A DNA stretch of 64,000 nucleotides, taken from Polaribacter sp. KT25b (lineage in GTDB: Bacteria > Bacteroidota > Bacteroidia > Flavobacteriales > Flavobacteriaceae). The notes beneath the pieces are model-generated. The model was not told where the DNA came from. It saw nothing but the letters and a program-made list of their open reading frames with translations, and searched no databases. This document shows, in pieces, positions 63,866-64,000 of this stretch. Location of the stretch: the NCBI RefSeq assembly GCF_900105145.1, contig NZ_LT629752.1, positions 930,001-994,000 of the forward strand, given 5' to 3'. Numbering within the stretch: the stretch's first letter is position 1; each line of letters begins with the position of its first letter. The translations under genes and the position numbers were made by a program.

Positions 63866-63886
63866 CTATCAAATTTTAGTTGATAG
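63866..63886 (-). promoter_or_regulatory. Hairpin in the pyrR leader
   Basis: CTATCAA (63866-63872) pairs with TTGATAG (63880-63886) around 7 bases. It ends 7 bases upstream of the pyrR ATG, so it could influence initiation. It does not show the conserved loop of Bacillus PyrR sites that I would expect, so a PyrR link is only a guess. Confidence 0.3.
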
Positions 63887-64000
63887 TTATTGAAAATCAA
63901 AATTAGGGTAAATAAACGTATGAGCAAAATAAAATGAGATACTAATAATAAAAAACTATTCAGAAATAATTATTTTACTCTTTTTATATAATAATAAATT

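Noticed and set aside
1..64000. Prophage, integrase-bounded island, tRNA or rRNA genes
   Set aside because: I saw no phage structural genes, no integrase, no attachment-site pair next to a tRNA, and no tRNA or rRNA signature on either strand.

Overview
The window looks like a chromosomal segment of a marine-type member of the Flavobacteriaceae (Bacteroidota; Polaribacter or Tenacibaculum-like by general feel, genus not proven). The evidence is very AT-rich DNA, a SusC/SusD pair, type IX secretion sorting domains, HmuY, Bacteroidota-type promoter boxes (TAnnTTTG) and almost no Shine-Dalgarno sites. No rRNA, tRNA, CRISPR array or prophage was seen.

Layout. 1-5.2 kb is an accessory island. A REP-associated tyrosine transposase (RAYT) is followed by two composite REP repeats, then a translationally coupled NUDIX hydrolase and PLD/DEAD-helicase/DUF3427 pair plus a small ORF, then a second block of the same repeats in the same orientation. 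5.4-19 kb is mostly housekeeping: a SulP transporter with an odd inserted domain, NUDIX, pyrE, a SRPBCC protein, birA, rsfS, ftsH, a LUD protein, cdsA, psd, an acyl-CoA-binding protein, a YceI lipoprotein, a TIGR01777 epimerase and a VWA/AAA+ pair. 19-31 kb is a small polysaccharide utilization locus: an AraC regulator divergent from susC-susD-GH130-MFS-two GH71/99-like lipoproteins, followed by a T9SS-sorted leucine-rich repeat protein. It is preceded by a decayed copy of the small gene that lies intact at 31.3 kb.

31.6-40.1 kb is a probable haem/iron acquisition locus. A TonB-dependent receptor and HmuY lipoprotein run rightward. DUF6607, ankyrin-repeat, DUF2271 and PepSY-flavodoxin-reductase genes run leftward from the same control region. 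41-45.3 kb is a three-gene sucrose-type cassette: a sugar-phosphate phosphatase fused to a toroid glycosidase, a sucrose-phosphate-synthase-like GT4, and a fructokinase-like PfkB. Read literally, it encodes both synthesis and breakdown of the same disaccharide. 45.4-49.2 kb is a poorly characterised accessory stretch with a ParDE toxin-antitoxin pair, three proteins of uncertain role and a gene fragment.

49.2-60 kb returns to general functions: GNAT, YpfJ-type metallopeptidase, RhlE-type helicase, SDR, amidohydrolase, two small unknowns, htpG, aldehyde dehydrogenase, FabH-type synthase and a CoA-binding protein. 60-64 kb is a leftward operon: pyrR, pyrB, a STAS-like small protein, a protein that is little more than a T9SS sorting domain, rnz and a PAS/LuxR regulator.

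The best leads are the repeat-flanked NUDIX-helicase island (possible defence or mobile cassette), the RAYT-tail REP elements themselves, the small PUL with paired GH71/99-like enzymes, and the sucrose synthesis/hydrolysis cassette. All functional statements rest on reading the sequence; no database search was run.
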